A DNA stretch of 64,000 nucleotides from Zwartia vadi (lineage in GTDB: Bacteria > Pseudomonadota > Gammaproteobacteria > Burkholderiales > Burkholderiaceae_B). Both the position numbers and the translations under genes were made by a program. Below the pieces are notes generated by a model, which made no database searches, was not told the origin of the DNA, and saw only the letters and a program-made list of their open reading frames with translations. Within the stretch, counting starts at the first letter, position 1; each line of letters opens with the position of its first letter. Location: the NCBI RefSeq assembly GCF_030410375.1, contig NZ_JAUHHE010000001.1, forward strand, positions 248,001-312,000, read 5' to 3'. Below, one piece after another: positions 8,603 to 16,873 of this stretch.

Positions 8603-9342
8603 ACCGAGGCCGCCGTGATCATTTGCACAACCGCCGCCTGAACGGCCCGGGCGATCGCCTCACGAGCATCCGTCATCTCCTCTGTCATCACCAAACAATC
8701 AGATTGAGCACAGGCGAGAATTTCTTCATTCAAGCCAAAGCACTTTTTATATTCCCTAAGTGACGGAATACAAGCACTTTCAATACAGGCAGGGGATGGG
8801 TCATACGAGAGAATGACATCCGCACCCATCAAACCTTCAGCCAAACTTGTATACGCACGCACACCTAATTGAGCCAACCCTTCAGGAAGAAGCGTCAAAG
8901 GTCCCACCGCACGCACTTCGGCGACCGCAAGGGTTGTAAGAGCATGAATATTCGAACGCGCCACGCGCGAGCGCACAAGATCCCCGACCAGCACAACAGT
9001 GAGATGGGAGAAATCTTTTTTGACCTGCCGGATGATGTACATATCGACTAATGCACGCAAAGGCTCGGCATGACAACCATCTCCCGCGTTGATCAAATGC
9101 ACCAACGCATCAAGCCCTTTTGCGTGCAACAGTCCGGCCTGCTGCACCTCCAAATACGGCGCGCCACTGTCTTGATAAGATCGGAGCTCGATAGCCTTCG
9201 GGAGGGCAGTCGAAAGAGGCTGAGTGGATGCGCTCAAAAGTTCAGCCGTATCAAGAATACGCGTCAACAAGGCTCGGGAGAGCCCCTCTGTCGTGATGAG
9301 ATGCTTGAGTTCGCCGCGCGGATTGAGTTGAGGATGGCGCAT
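8599..9342 (-). CDS. Aspartate carbamoyltransferase homologue lacking the active site
   Basis: The frame is intact at 247 residues, against 310-340 for normal PyrB. Clear PyrB segments remain: LITTEGLSRALLTRILDTAE (17-36), SGAPY (59-63), INAGDG (84-89), VGDLVRSRVARS (119-130) and the following Rossmann-like part to about 170. The carbamoyl-phosphate loop STRTRT, the SSTSKGE loop and the strand between them are absent; residues 37-58 run straight into SGAPY. HAHPTQ is replaced by HAEPLR (91-96), the MLRLQxER loop by a different sequence (178-190), and HPGPMNR by TEEMTDA. Of the catalytic residues only the arginine of SRVARS seems left. It cannot be a normal catalyst. It could be a structural partner of PyrC', or a gene decaying without frame loss. 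Normally a pyrR gene would precede it; none does. Confidence 0.85.
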   Translation of the reverse strand: MRHPQLNPRGELKHLITTEGLSRALLTRILDTAELLSASTQPLSTALPKAIELRSYQDSGAPYLEVQQAGLLHAKGLDALVHLINAGDGCHAEPLRALVDMYIIRQVKKDFSHLTVVLVGDLVRSRVARSNIHALTTLAVAEVRAVGPLTLLPEGLAQLGVRAYTSLAEGLMGADVILSYDPSPACIESACIPSLREYKKCFGLNEEILACAQSDCLVMTEEMTDAREAIARAVQAAVVQMITAASV

Positions 9343-9360
9343 GTAGGCATCAAACTGGTT

Positions 9361-9390
9361 TGAACTTAATTGAACTTAATTGAACCTAAG
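9361..9390. repeat. Three tandem 10-bp repeats between ruvX and the pyrB-like gene
   Basis: The unit TGAACTTAAT occurs twice exactly and a third time with two changes (TGAACCTAAG). The last copy overlaps the ruvX stop codon. Together they fill most of the short gap before the pyrB-like start at 9342. No Shine-Dalgarno is visible ahead of that start. This looks like a small tandem expansion, with no evident binding-site symmetry. Confidence 0.7.
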
Positions 9391-9778
9391 CCAGCGCATC
9401 AAAATAACGCTGCAAAATAATAGCCGCTGCGACCGCATCATCAGGATCATTCCCGGTAATTTTTTGGGCCTGCACACTGGAGCCCCGCTCATCGACCAAC
9501 ACGACTGGCAAACCAAAGCGCCCCTCGAGCTGTCTGGCAAAACGCCGACAGTGCTGGCTCGCGTATTGTTCACTCCCGTCTGTCGAGAGGGCCAAGCCTA
9601 CCACCAGCCGCTGGGGTTCCCAACGCTTGAGCAAGGCCTCGATACGGGCAAACCGTCCCACGCGCGTCGCTTCCAGAATTATCTCGAGCGGGCGCGCTTG
9701 CCTGAGCAAGGTATTACCGAGCGCCACGCCAAGTTTTTTAGCGCCGTAATCAAACGCAAGGAGTGTTTCTTCAGGCAT
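9386..9778 (-). CDS. ruvX: Putative pre-16S rRNA nuclease / Holliday junction resolvase YqgF
   Basis: This 130-residue protein has the RNase H-like fold of the YqgF/RuvX family. It shows the opening strand LLAFDYGAKKLGVALG (catalytic Asp), VVGLALSTDGSEQ in the middle, VVLVDERGSS (conserved Glu) and the terminal DPDDAVAAAIILQRY (conserved Asp). The family processes the 5' end of 16S rRNA and was first proposed as a Holliday junction resolvase. It overlaps yqgE by 8 bases, the usual arrangement in Burkholderiales. Confidence 0.92.
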   Translation of the reverse strand: MPEETLLAFDYGAKKLGVALGNTLLRQARPLEIILEATRVGRFARIEALLKRWEPQRLVVGLALSTDGSEQYASQHCRRFARQLEGRFGLPVVLVDERGSSVQAQKITGNDPDDAVAAAIILQRYFDALA

Positions 9779-10379
9779 GCCCTGCCGTACCCGTCAGCAT
9801 GACAGGATCGATCCCGAGCAGCTTCAAGGCGGCAGGATATCGGTCCTTGGGCGGGGTATCGAAAATAATGTTCTCCTGCGCGGGTACACTCAGCCAGGCG
9901 TTCTGAGCCAACTCGTTTTCAAGCTGACCCGCCCCCCAACCTGCGTAACCGAGTGTCACCAGCATCTGTTCAGGGCCCTGCCCTTGCGCAACGGCTTCCA
10001 AAACGTCTCGAGAGGTGGTCAGCGCCATTCGGCCCAGCTTGATGCTCGAGCTGTAATTCCCTGCAGGAGCGTGCAACACAAAACCGCGGTCAGTCTGAAC
10101 CGGGCCGCCGAAAAACACCGCGGGGAGATGGGCCGGATGTTGCTCGGCCGTCTGTCCAGGGGCGATTTCGAGTTTGAGATCAATTTTTTCAAGTAAGCCA
10201 GCCAGACTCAGGTCGGTTGGCCGATTGATCACAAGACCCAAGGCTCCCTTGGGGCCATGTTCACACAAATAAATGACCGTACCAGCCAAATCTCCAGACA
10301 CCAACCCGGGCATCGCCATCAAAAACTGATTGGAGAGGTCCGTCACGGTTTCAGGAGTGCGTTGCGTATCATCCATCAT
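9771..10379 (-). CDS. yqgE: UPF0301/AlgH family protein YqgE
   Basis: The 202-residue protein matches YqgE/AlgH: SNQFLMAMPGLVSGDLAGTV at the N-terminus, EHGPKGALGLVINRPTD, then FFGGPVQTDRGFVLHAP and LVTLGYAGWGAGQLENEL. The biochemical role is not established. In Pseudomonas, AlgH was linked to alginate regulation. It is next to ruvX in most proteobacteria and that pairing is kept here. The ATG lies 9 bases downstream of the rubredoxin stop, suggesting one transcript. Confidence 0.92.
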   Translation of the reverse strand: MMDDTQRTPETVTDLSNQFLMAMPGLVSGDLAGTVIYLCEHGPKGALGLVINRPTDLSLAGLLEKIDLKLEIAPGQTAEQHPAHLPAVFFGGPVQTDRGFVLHAPAGNYSSSIKLGRMALTTSRDVLEAVAQGQGPEQMLVTLGYAGWGAGQLENELAQNAWLSVPAQENIIFDTPPKDRYPAALKLLGIDPVMLTGTAGHA

Positions 10380-10388
10380 GTGTGTCGA

Positions 10389-10556
10389 TCAGATCTCCAT
10401 AAGCTCAAAGTCTTCTTTACGCGCACCGCACTCGGGGCAAACCCAGTTAGGGGGGACATCTTCCCAGCGAGTTCCAGCTGGAATCCCTTCTTCAGGCAAG
10501 CCAGTTTCTTCGTCATAAATCCAGCCGCAAATCAAACACATCCAAGTACGCATCAT
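10389..10556 (-). CDS. rubA: Rubredoxin
   Basis: This small gene encodes 55 residues. Two iron-binding pairs are visible, CLICGW near residue 7 and CPECGA near residue 41. Between them lie the family's typical YDEETG, GIPAGTRWEDVPPNWVCPEC segments. Rubredoxin carries one Fe(Cys)4 centre and is a cytoplasmic one-electron carrier. In Burkholderiales it commonly lies opposite the thiD-thiE-hemL genes, as here. Two consecutive ATG codons begin the gene (10551-10556), and GAGA lies just upstream. Confidence 0.95.
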   Translation of the reverse strand: MMRTWMCLICGWIYDEETGLPEEGIPAGTRWEDVPPNWVCPECGARKEDFELMEI

Positions 10557-10683
10557 TCTCTCTTTTTAGTGGAACCCGTCTGCCCTAAAGGAAAAGGACG
10601 AGTAAAACGGGTCATCTCTTACAATGGGGTCAATCTTACCGAAACCAACCCATGCGTGCCTACACATCGCTTGTCGTTTTGAC

Positions 10684-11502
10684 ATGAATCAACCGAATTC
10701 AACACCTGTCACACTGATTTTTGGCCCGTTTGACCCGACAGGTTCAGACGGCTTGCCTGCGGACGTTATCACTTGCGCAGCACTGGGGGGTCATGCCCTT
10801 TCAACCTTAACGGCTATTACCATTCAGGACAGCGCCAAAAGTGAGTCAGTACTCCCTTGCTCGGCCGATCAAATCGATGATCAAGCCCGCTGCGTTCTGG
10901 AGGACATCCCTGTCCAGGCGATCAAGGTTGGCGCACTTTCCTCGATCGAAGCCGTGAGCGCAGTGGCGCAAATCGCCGCGGATTACAGCCAGATCCCTCT
11001 GGTTTTACACCTTGGCGCCCCGGAAATCGACACGGAAACCCCTGCCGAGGAAGAGGACGAGGTCGAAGATCTCGTCGGTGCCATCATCGAGTTACTGGTA
11101 CCCCAGGCGCATGTCGTGGTGATCGAAGCGCGTCGCCTGACACAGTGGATCACAGAAGAGGTCATGGAAGCCTCCGGCCATGCCGGTGGCGCTCAAGCGC
11201 TGCAGGCAATCGGAGCGCAGTGGGTTCTGGTGACTGGCGTCAAGCAACGCCCCGGACATATGGCCAATGTGCTGACTGGACCGGAAAATGAAACCATCTC
11301 CTGGCCGTGCCCCCTTTTGCCGGAGCGCACGCGCGACTCTGGTGGTTTAGTGGCCACGGCACTCGCGAGTCTGTTGGCAAGGGGCCTGAGTGTCCCCAAG
11401 GCCGCTGAGCAGGCCTGCGCGCATGCGAGCCAGGCCCTGCTACAGTCCTTCCAGCCCGGGATGGGTCACCTGATCGCGCGTCGCATTCCGATTGCGCCCT
11501 AA
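10684..11502 (+). CDS. ThiD-like kinase-family protein (hydroxymethylpyrimidine kinase relative)
   Basis: The 272-residue protein has the ribokinase-like fold of ThiD. FGPFDPTGSDGLPADV (13-28) stands where GSDPSGGAGIQAD is usual, followed by ALGGHALSTLTAITIQDS and DIPVQAIKVGAL. The C-terminal phosphate-binding GTGC motif is replaced by DSGGLVATAL (218-227), so the usual catalytic cysteine is missing. An acidic stretch lies at 117-129. Genes of this type recur next to hemL in Burkholderiales and are often labelled phosphomethylpyrimidine kinase. Whether it makes HMP-diphosphate is doubtful. ATG 10684 is chosen because the domain begins about ten residues after it. thiE follows after 21 bases. 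Confidence 0.75.
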   Translation: MNQPNSTPVTLIFGPFDPTGSDGLPADVITCAALGGHALSTLTAITIQDSAKSESVLPCSADQIDDQARCVLEDIPVQAIKVGALSSIEAVSAVAQIAADYSQIPLVLHLGAPEIDTETPAEEEDEVEDLVGAIIELLVPQAHVVVIEARRLTQWITEEVMEASGHAGGAQALQAIGAQWVLVTGVKQRPGHMANVLTGPENETISWPCPLLPERTRDSGGLVATALASLLARGLSVPKAAEQACAHASQALLQSFQPGMGHLIARRIPIAP

Positions 11503-11523
11503 CTTAAAGATCCAGAGTCGCCT

Positions 11524-12216
11524 ATGCCAAACCCACTCAAATTTCCGACCGGTCTGTACGGCGTGACGCCGGACTGGGATGATGCCAAGCGTCTGGAGCA
11601 AGCGGTGCGAGCCGCGGCGCGTGGTGGTATGAAGGCGTTGCAATTGCGTCATAAAACCGCCACACCTGACCTGCGTCGCCACCTCGCAACAGGCTTGCTA
11701 AATGTCTGCCGGGAACTCGATATTGTGTTTTTAATAAACGATGACTGGCGACTCGCGCTCGAGCTTGGCGCGCATGGTGTGCATGTCGGTCAACATGACG
11801 ATGATCCGGCACTGGTGCGCCGCGAGATCGGACCAGAGATGCTGTTGGGTGTCTCGTGTTACGCAGACCCCGCGCGTGCGCAACACTTGCTTCAGCATCA
11901 AGTCGCCTACATTGCATTTGGCGCGATGTACGCCTCATCAACCAAGCCACACGCCCCGACCGCGCCACTCGAGGTGTTGCGCGCAGGACAAGCCCTTTGT
12001 CAGGCTCTACCCTCGCCCAGACCTGCAGTGGTGGCGATCGGAGGGATCGGCATTGCTCAGTCCGCCACGCTGGCTGCGGCCGGGGCTGACAGCATCGCCG
12101 TCGTTGGCAGTCTGTTTCTTGCCCCCGATATCGAAGCCGCCGCACGGGCGCTCAGTGCGCCCTTTAAGCATGGGTACCCCTCCTCCCCTCATTCCACATT
12201 CACCTCTCCCGTCTGA
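11524..12216 (+). CDS. thiE: Thiamine-phosphate synthase
   Basis: ThiE couples HMP-diphosphate and thiazole phosphate to thiamine phosphate. The 230-residue TIM-barrel protein shows the family motifs in order: [15 protein letters not shown] (near 41-47), [20 protein letters not shown] (near 72-91), LLGVSCY (near 109), [10 protein letters not shown] (near 138) and AIGGIG (near 174). The last 20 residues are extra and low in complexity. It sits between the ThiD-like gene and hemL. Confidence 0.93.
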   Translation: MPNPLKFPTGLYGVTPDWDDAKRLEQAVRAAARGGMKALQLRHKTATPDLRRHLATGLLNVCRELDIVFLINDDWRLALELGAHGVHVGQHDDDPALVRREIGPEMLLGVSCYADPARAQHLLQHQVAYIAFGAMYASSTKPHAPTAPLEVLRAGQALCQALPSPRPAVVAIGGIGIAQSATLAAAGADSIAVVGSLFLAPDIEAAARALSAPFKHGYPSSPHSTFTSPV

Positions 12217-12230
12217 ACGGAGTATTTTTT

Positions 12231-13517
12231 ATGTCACGCAACGTTGAACTTTTCGAACGCGCCTGTCGCAGCATTCCTGGTGGCGTCAATTCGCCCGTTC
12301 GAGCTTTTCGCTCCGTCGGGGGCACGCCACGTTTTGTCGCGCGCGCACAAGGTCCTTACTTCTGGGATGCCGATGACAAGCGTTATATCGACTACATCGG
12401 CTCCTGGGGCCCGGCTATTCTTGGCCACGCACATCCTGAGGTTGTTCGCGCCGTTCAGGACGCGGCCGTGCATGGTTTGTCCTACGGTGCACCGACCGAA
12501 ACAGAGGTGGTCATCGCTGAAATGCTGATCGAACGCATGCCCTCAATCGAACAGGTCCGTCTGGTGAGCTCAGGCACCGAAGCCACTATGACCGCCATTC
12601 GTCTGGCGCGCGGTGCAACCGGCCGAAACAAAATCATCAAGTTCGAAGGCTGCTATCACGGTCATGCGGACAGCTTGTTGGTCAAAGCAGGCTCAGGCTT
12701 GCTGACATTCGGTAACCCGACCTCGGCAGGCGTACCGCCAGAGTTTGTCGCGCATACGATCGTCCTCGACTACAACGATATCGCAGGCGTTCAAGCGGCT
12801 TTTGCGCAACATGGCAAAGAAATCGCCTGTGTCATCGTCGAGCCGATCGCTGGCAACATGAATATGGTCAAACCCGTTGCAGGGTTTCTTGAAACACTGC
12901 GCACCGAATGTACAGCGCATGGCGCCCTGTTGATTTTCGATGAAGTCATGACAGGCTTTCGCGTAGGTCCTCAAGGCGTACAAGGTCTGACAGGCATCAA
13001 GCCCGACATCACCACACTGGCAAAGGTCATCGGTGGCGGCATGCCGATTGGCGCTTTTGGCGGGAGCACCGAGGTGATGAAAAACATCGCCCCTCTGGGC
13101 GGCGTCTATCAGGCTGGCACACTGTCAGGCAATCCTGTCGCTGTCGCCGCGGGCATCACGACACTCAAACTTTTGTCCAAACCAGGTTTTTACGAAGCCT
13201 TGGACAAACAAACGCGCGCATTGACCAAAGGCCTCACCGAACGCGCCCATGCGCACGGCATCCCTTTTAGTGCGGACAGCGAAGGCGGCATGTTCGGCTT
13301 GTATTTTTCCAATAAAGTCCCGACCACACTGGCAGAAGTATCGGCCAGCAATATCGAGATGTTCAAAGTGTTTTTCCATGCCATGCTCGACGAAGGCGTG
13401 TACTTCGCACCTTCAGCTTACGAAGCGGGCTTTGTGTCGGCGACACATGATGAAAGTGTGATCAACGCCACCATCGCCGCGGCGGATAAAGTGTTCGCTC
13501 GCTTGGCAAAAGGCTAA
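12231..13517 (+). CDS. hemL: Glutamate-1-semialdehyde 2,1-aminomutase
   Basis: HemL turns glutamate-1-semialdehyde into 5-aminolevulinate, the haem precursor in the C5 pathway. The 428-residue PLP enzyme shows the [13 protein letters not shown]-terminus, [17 protein letters not shown], the GCYHGHAD loop, [19 protein letters not shown] and the Schiff-base lysine in [17 protein letters not shown] (near 265). A strong GGAG precedes the ATG. Its stop overlaps by 4 bases the end of livF on the other strand, so the two operons meet tail to tail without a spacer. Confidence 0.97.
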   Translation: MSRNVELFERACRSIPGGVNSPVRAFRSVGGTPRFVARAQGPYFWDADDKRYIDYIGSWGPAILGHAHPEVVRAVQDAAVHGLSYGAPTETEVVIAEMLIERMPSIEQVRLVSSGTEATMTAIRLARGATGRNKIIKFEGCYHGHADSLLVKAGSGLLTFGNPTSAGVPPEFVAHTIVLDYNDIAGVQAAFAQHGKEIACVIVEPIAGNMNMVKPVAGFLETLRTECTAHGALLIFDEVMTGFRVGPQGVQGLTGIKPDITTLAKVIGGGMPIGAFGGSTEVMKNIAPLGGVYQAGTLSGNPVAVAAGITTLKLLSKPGFYEALDKQTRALTKGLTERAHAHGIPFSADSEGGMFGLYFSNKVPTTLAEVSASNIEMFKVFFHAMLDEGVYFAPSAYEAGFVSATHDESVINATIAAADKVFARLAKG

Positions 13518-14218
13518 ACACCCAGAAAGCGTGTCCAGAGGGAGCGGTCCGCATCAAGCTGTGCGGAGCTCCCTTGCCAGACAACCGAGCCTCGCTCCAA
13601 AATCACATGACGATCAGCAAGTGTCAATAAACGCTCGACATACTTGTCGATCACAAGGATAGTCTGACCACTCTCGCGCAAGCGTGCGAGGCATTGCCAA
13701 ATTTCTTCGCGAACGAGCGGGGCCAAGCCTTCCGTTGCCTCATCCAAGACTAGCAGCTTGGGATTCGTTACTAAAGCGCGTCCAATCGCCAGCATCTGCT
13801 GCTCGCCACCCGACAACTGATTGCCCATGTTACGTGCACGCTCGCGCAAACGCGGGAACATCTCAAAGACCCGTTCGACATCCCAGGGCTCGCGACTGTC
13901 AGGGTTACGTTGCGCGGCAAATGCGGTGAGATGCTCTCTCACAGTCAAATTTGGAAAACACTGTCGTCCTTCGGGCACAATCGCCAAGCCGAGTCGCGCA
14001 ATCCGATCGGAGTCCCAGCCAGCAATATTTTGCCCCTCAAAGCTCAGCGTGCCCGCTGACAAGGGAAGCTGACCAAACAGGGTGCGTACAAGCGTGCTTT
14101 TACCCATGCCATTGCGACCGAGCAAGGCGACGACTTCGCCGCGCGCGATGTCGAGTGAAACATCGAACAACACCTTACTCAGACCATAACCACTCTGAAT
14201 GCGATGAGCGTGCAACAT
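13514..14218 (-). CDS. livF: Branched-chain amino acid-type ABC transporter ATPase LivF
   Basis: The 234-residue ABC ATPase has Walker [10 protein letters not shown] (near 34-42), signature [15 protein letters not shown] (near 136), Walker [11 protein letters not shown] and an H-loop region with VIDKYVER. The missing His after the D-loop is typical of some LivF proteins. With livG it powers import through LivH and LivM. Its ATG abuts the livG stop (14218), and it is the last gene of the five-gene operon. Confidence 0.92.
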   Translation of the reverse strand: MLHAHRIQSGYGLSKVLFDVSLDIARGEVVALLGRNGMGKSTLVRTLFGQLPLSAGTLSFEGQNIAGWDSDRIARLGLAIVPEGRQCFPNLTVREHLTAFAAQRNPDSREPWDVERVFEMFPRLRERARNMGNQLSGGEQQMLAIGRALVTNPKLLVLDEATEGLAPLVREEIWQCLARLRESGQTILVIDKYVERLLTLADRHVILERGSVVWQGSSAQLDADRSLWTRFLGV

Positions 14219-14985
14219 CAGGCGTGCTCCTCACCCAGGTAGGCTTCGCGGACAGCGGCATGATTTCTGATTTCCTCTGGCGTACCCGTCGCGATCATAC
14301 GACCATACACCAGCACAGAGATACGATCCGCCAGTCGGAACACAGCCTGCATATCGTGCTCAACCAGCAACATGGTTGTGCGTCCGCGCATCGACGCAAT
14401 CAGCTCTGTCAATTTAAGTGTTTCATCCGGACCCATTCCTGCCATGGGCTCATCAAGCAGCAATACTGATGGTTGACAGGCCAGAGCCAACGCGAACTCG
14501 AGCTTGCGTTGCTCGCCGTGAGGCAATGTACCCGCTGTCACACCCCATATTTCTGGCGATAACGCACATTCATGCGCCAAACGCTCGGCAGTTTGATAGA
14601 GCGCTTGATCCTCGCGACGGGGCCGCCAGAAACTAAAGCTGCTCCCGGCGCTGGCTTGTACCGCCAACAACAAGTTCTCAAAGACAGTGAACTGTTTAAA
14701 AATATTGGTGATTTGATATGAACGCGACAACCCCGCCGCGACACGCTGGTGCAGACTGAGACGGGTAACGTCAAGACCCTTGAGGGCCAATCGACCACTA
14801 TCGGCCGCCACAGAGCCAGAAAGCAAATGGATCAATGTCGATTTGCCTGCGCCATTTGGACCAATCAGCGCATGAATTTCACCCGGGTTCAGTGACAGTG
14901 ACACCTGATCGCAGGCTACCAACGCCCCGTAGCGTTTAGTGAGTTGCTCTGCCAAAAGAATAGGTGTGTGGGTAGACTGGCTCAT
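14218..14985 (-). CDS. livG: Branched-chain amino acid-type ABC transporter ATPase LivG
   Basis: About 255 residues, beginning MSQSTHTPILLAEQLTKRYG. Walker A is GPNGAGKST, the signature is a variant LPHGEQRKLEFALAL, Walker B is VLLLDEPMAGMGPDE and the H-loop is LVEHDMQAVF. The LivG-typical helical insert (SYQITNIFKQFTVFENLLLAV) is present. The frame stays open far upstream, but ATG 14985 overlaps the livM stop in an ATGA junction and starts the ABC domain at the right place. Confidence 0.92.
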   Translation of the reverse strand: MSQSTHTPILLAEQLTKRYGALVACDQVSLSLNPGEIHALIGPNGAGKSTLIHLLSGSVAADSGRLALKGLDVTRLSLHQRVAAGLSRSYQITNIFKQFTVFENLLLAVQASAGSSFSFWRPRREDQALYQTAERLAHECALSPEIWGVTAGTLPHGEQRKLEFALALACQPSVLLLDEPMAGMGPDETLKLTELIASMRGRTTMLLVEHDMQAVFRLADRISVLVYGRMIATGTPEEIRNHAAVREAYLGEEHA

Positions 14986-15923
14986 GCCGATCGCCCCTTT
15001 TGCACCAGACCCGCGAGGCCGCGTGGTGCAAACAACACAATCACAAGCAACAACACACCAAGAGGCAAGTGCCAATAATCGGTATAGAGGCGCAGAACCT
15101 CCTCCAGCCACAGCATCACCGCTGCGCCGACAAGCCCACCGTAACGCAAACCAATCCCTCCGACAATCACCATGATGATCAGGTTGGCCGAAGCCGTCCA
15201 ATGCATCAGACTTGGCGAAACAAACTGGTTATGACTCGCGAGTAAAGCACCCGCGAGACCCGCCATCACACCCGCGATGACAAAGGCCAACAACTTGATT
15301 CGAAAAACTGGATAGCCCAAGGCCTCCATCCGCGCCTCATTCTCGCGAATGCCTTGCAAAGCCTGTCCAAAACGCGCCTGAATCAAACGATTCAACCCCC
15401 ACAGGCAAATCAGCACAAGCACCAGCACCACATAATAAAACGTCCGGTCATCCGCGAGATTGAGACCGGGAAAAACTGTGGGACCACTCAAATTTATACC
15501 GTCCTCGCCGCCGTACTGACGCAAAGAGATAAAGAGATAAAACACCATCTGCGCGAAAGCGAGCGTGATCATGATGAAATACACGCCACGCGTGCGCAGC
15601 GAGATCGCACCAATCACGAAGGCCAGCACGCCCGCCACGATCATTGCAACGGGCCACGCGATCAGCGCCTGAGCGATCCCTTGCACCGAGAGCATCGCCA
15701 CCACATAGGCGCCCGCACCAAAAAAAGCGGCATGCCCGAGCGCAACCATCCCGCCATAACCCAAAATAAAATTCAAACTCGTTGCCGCCAACGCAAAAAT
15801 CAATACCCGGCGCACAAACGAAATATAAAAATCAAGATTGAGTGAGGGTGCGACGAGTGGAAACACCAGCAGCAGCACCAGGCCCAGGACAGACAAACTG
15901 TTCGAAGTCAAAAGCTTGCGCAT
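14982..15923 (-). CDS. livM: Branched-chain amino acid-type ABC transporter permease LivM
   Basis: About 313 residues with roughly eight to ten membrane helices. It shows the LivM/BPD_transp_2 marker LNFILGYGGMVALGHAAFFGAGAY and a later GIRENEARMEALGY loop that faces the ATPase. It forms the pore with LivH. ATG 15923 is used; a TTG at 15927-15929 overlapping the livH stop (TTGA) is an equal alternative and would add two residues. Confidence 0.9.
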   Translation of the reverse strand: MRKLLTSNSLSVLGLVLLLVFPLVAPSLNLDFYISFVRRVLIFALAATSLNFILGYGGMVALGHAAFFGAGAYVVAMLSVQGIAQALIAWPVAMIVAGVLAFVIGAISLRTRGVYFIMITLAFAQMVFYLFISLRQYGGEDGINLSGPTVFPGLNLADDRTFYYVVLVLVLICLWGLNRLIQARFGQALQGIRENEARMEALGYPVFRIKLLAFVIAGVMAGLAGALLASHNQFVSPSLMHWTASANLIIMVIVGGIGLRYGGLVGAAVMLWLEEVLRLYTDYWHLPLGVLLLVIVLFAPRGLAGLVQKGRSA

Positions 15924-15925
15924 GC

Positions 15926-16846
15926 TCAACCACGCGCAGGAAAAAGACCCGAGGGTCGAAATACCAACACAACTGCCATCAGGATATAGATGGACAGCGC
16001 CGCCAAAGTCGGTCCGACGCTGGATGCGACTGCTGGCGAAAAAAACGCTTTCAGCAAGGCAGGTAAAAAAGCGCGGCCGGCAGTATCGACAAAGCCCACC
16101 AATAAAGCACCGACAAAAGCCCCGCGCATGGATCCAATCCCGCCGATGACGATGCAGACAAGCACCAAAATCAAGATCTGCTCGCCCATCCCGGTTTGAA
16201 TGGCCGTCACCGGGCCCAGCAAAGCACCGGCAAGTGCCGCCAACATGGCTCCAAGCACAAAGACACCCAGAAACAAAAGCGGAACGCGCACGCCCATCAA
16301 GGTTGCCATCTGACGGTTGGATGCTCCGGCTCGCACCAATACGCCTGCTCTCGTGCGCGTGACAAAGAGGTACAGCCCGAGGGCGGCGGCCAGCCCCACC
16401 GCGATGATCAGCAGCCGGTACGCCGGATACAACAAGTCCGGTAACAACTGAACAGGCCCGGACAAGGACTGGGGCATACTCATCATCATGGGTGCGGGTC
16501 CCCAGATCATTTTGATCACATCATTGGCAATCAAAATGACCGCGAAGGTCCCAAGAACCTGGGCCAGATGATCACGTATCACCAGTTTACGAATGAGGAC
16601 CAGTTCAAGCACCAGCCCCACCAAACCGGTCACGACTGCGGCAACCACGACAGCCGCCACAAAAGATTGTGTGACCTGCATGGTCTGGGCCGCGACATAA
16701 GCGCCCGCCATATAAAGCGAGCCATGCGCGACATTCAGGATATCGAGAATCCCAAACACCAGCGTCAGGCCCGCCGCGATCAAAAACAACATCAAGCCGA
16801 ATTGCAGTCCATTAAGCAGCTGCTCGGCGATCAGTGTTGAACTCAT
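15926..16846 (-). CDS. livH: Branched-chain amino acid-type ABC transporter permease LivH
   Basis: The 306-residue permease opens with LLNGLQFGLMLFLIAAGLTLVFGILDILNVAHGSLYMAG, the LivH hallmark (only part quoted: LDILNVAHGSLYM). Several hydrophobic helices follow. The cytoplasmic loop motif GVLVRAGASNRQMATLMG is the expected ATPase contact. It follows the substrate-binding gene after 27 bases. Confidence 0.92.
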   Translation of the reverse strand: MSSTLIAEQLLNGLQFGLMLFLIAAGLTLVFGILDILNVAHGSLYMAGAYVAAQTMQVTQSFVAAVVVAAVVTGLVGLVLELVLIRKLVIRDHLAQVLGTFAVILIANDVIKMIWGPAPMMMSMPQSLSGPVQLLPDLLYPAYRLLIIAVGLAAALGLYLFVTRTRAGVLVRAGASNRQMATLMGVRVPLLFLGVFVLGAMLAALAGALLGPVTAIQTGMGEQILILVLVCIVIGGIGSMRGAFVGALLVGFVDTAGRAFLPALLKAFFSPAVASSVGPTLAALSIYILMAVVLVFRPSGLFPARG

Positions 16847-16873
16847 TCGATCCAGTCGTCTATGAGGAGGTGC

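Noticed and set aside
8599..9342. Frameshift or sequencing error hiding a normal pyrB active site
   Set aside because: The missing motifs are not found in other frames, and the residues flanking the gap are only about 22 codons apart, too few to hold the 60-70 missing residues.
9361..9390. CRISPR-like array
   Set aside because: Three 10-bp tandem units without spacers do not form a CRISPR array, and none was seen elsewhere in the window.
10557..10683. TPP riboswitch before the ThiD-like gene
   Set aside because: The gap has no CUGAGA or ACCUGA-like thi-box elements, and it is too short.
11537..12145. 202-codon open frame antisense to thiE
   Set aside because: It is rich in Arg and Cys as expected from antisense of a GC-rich gene, while thiE motifs are unambiguous.
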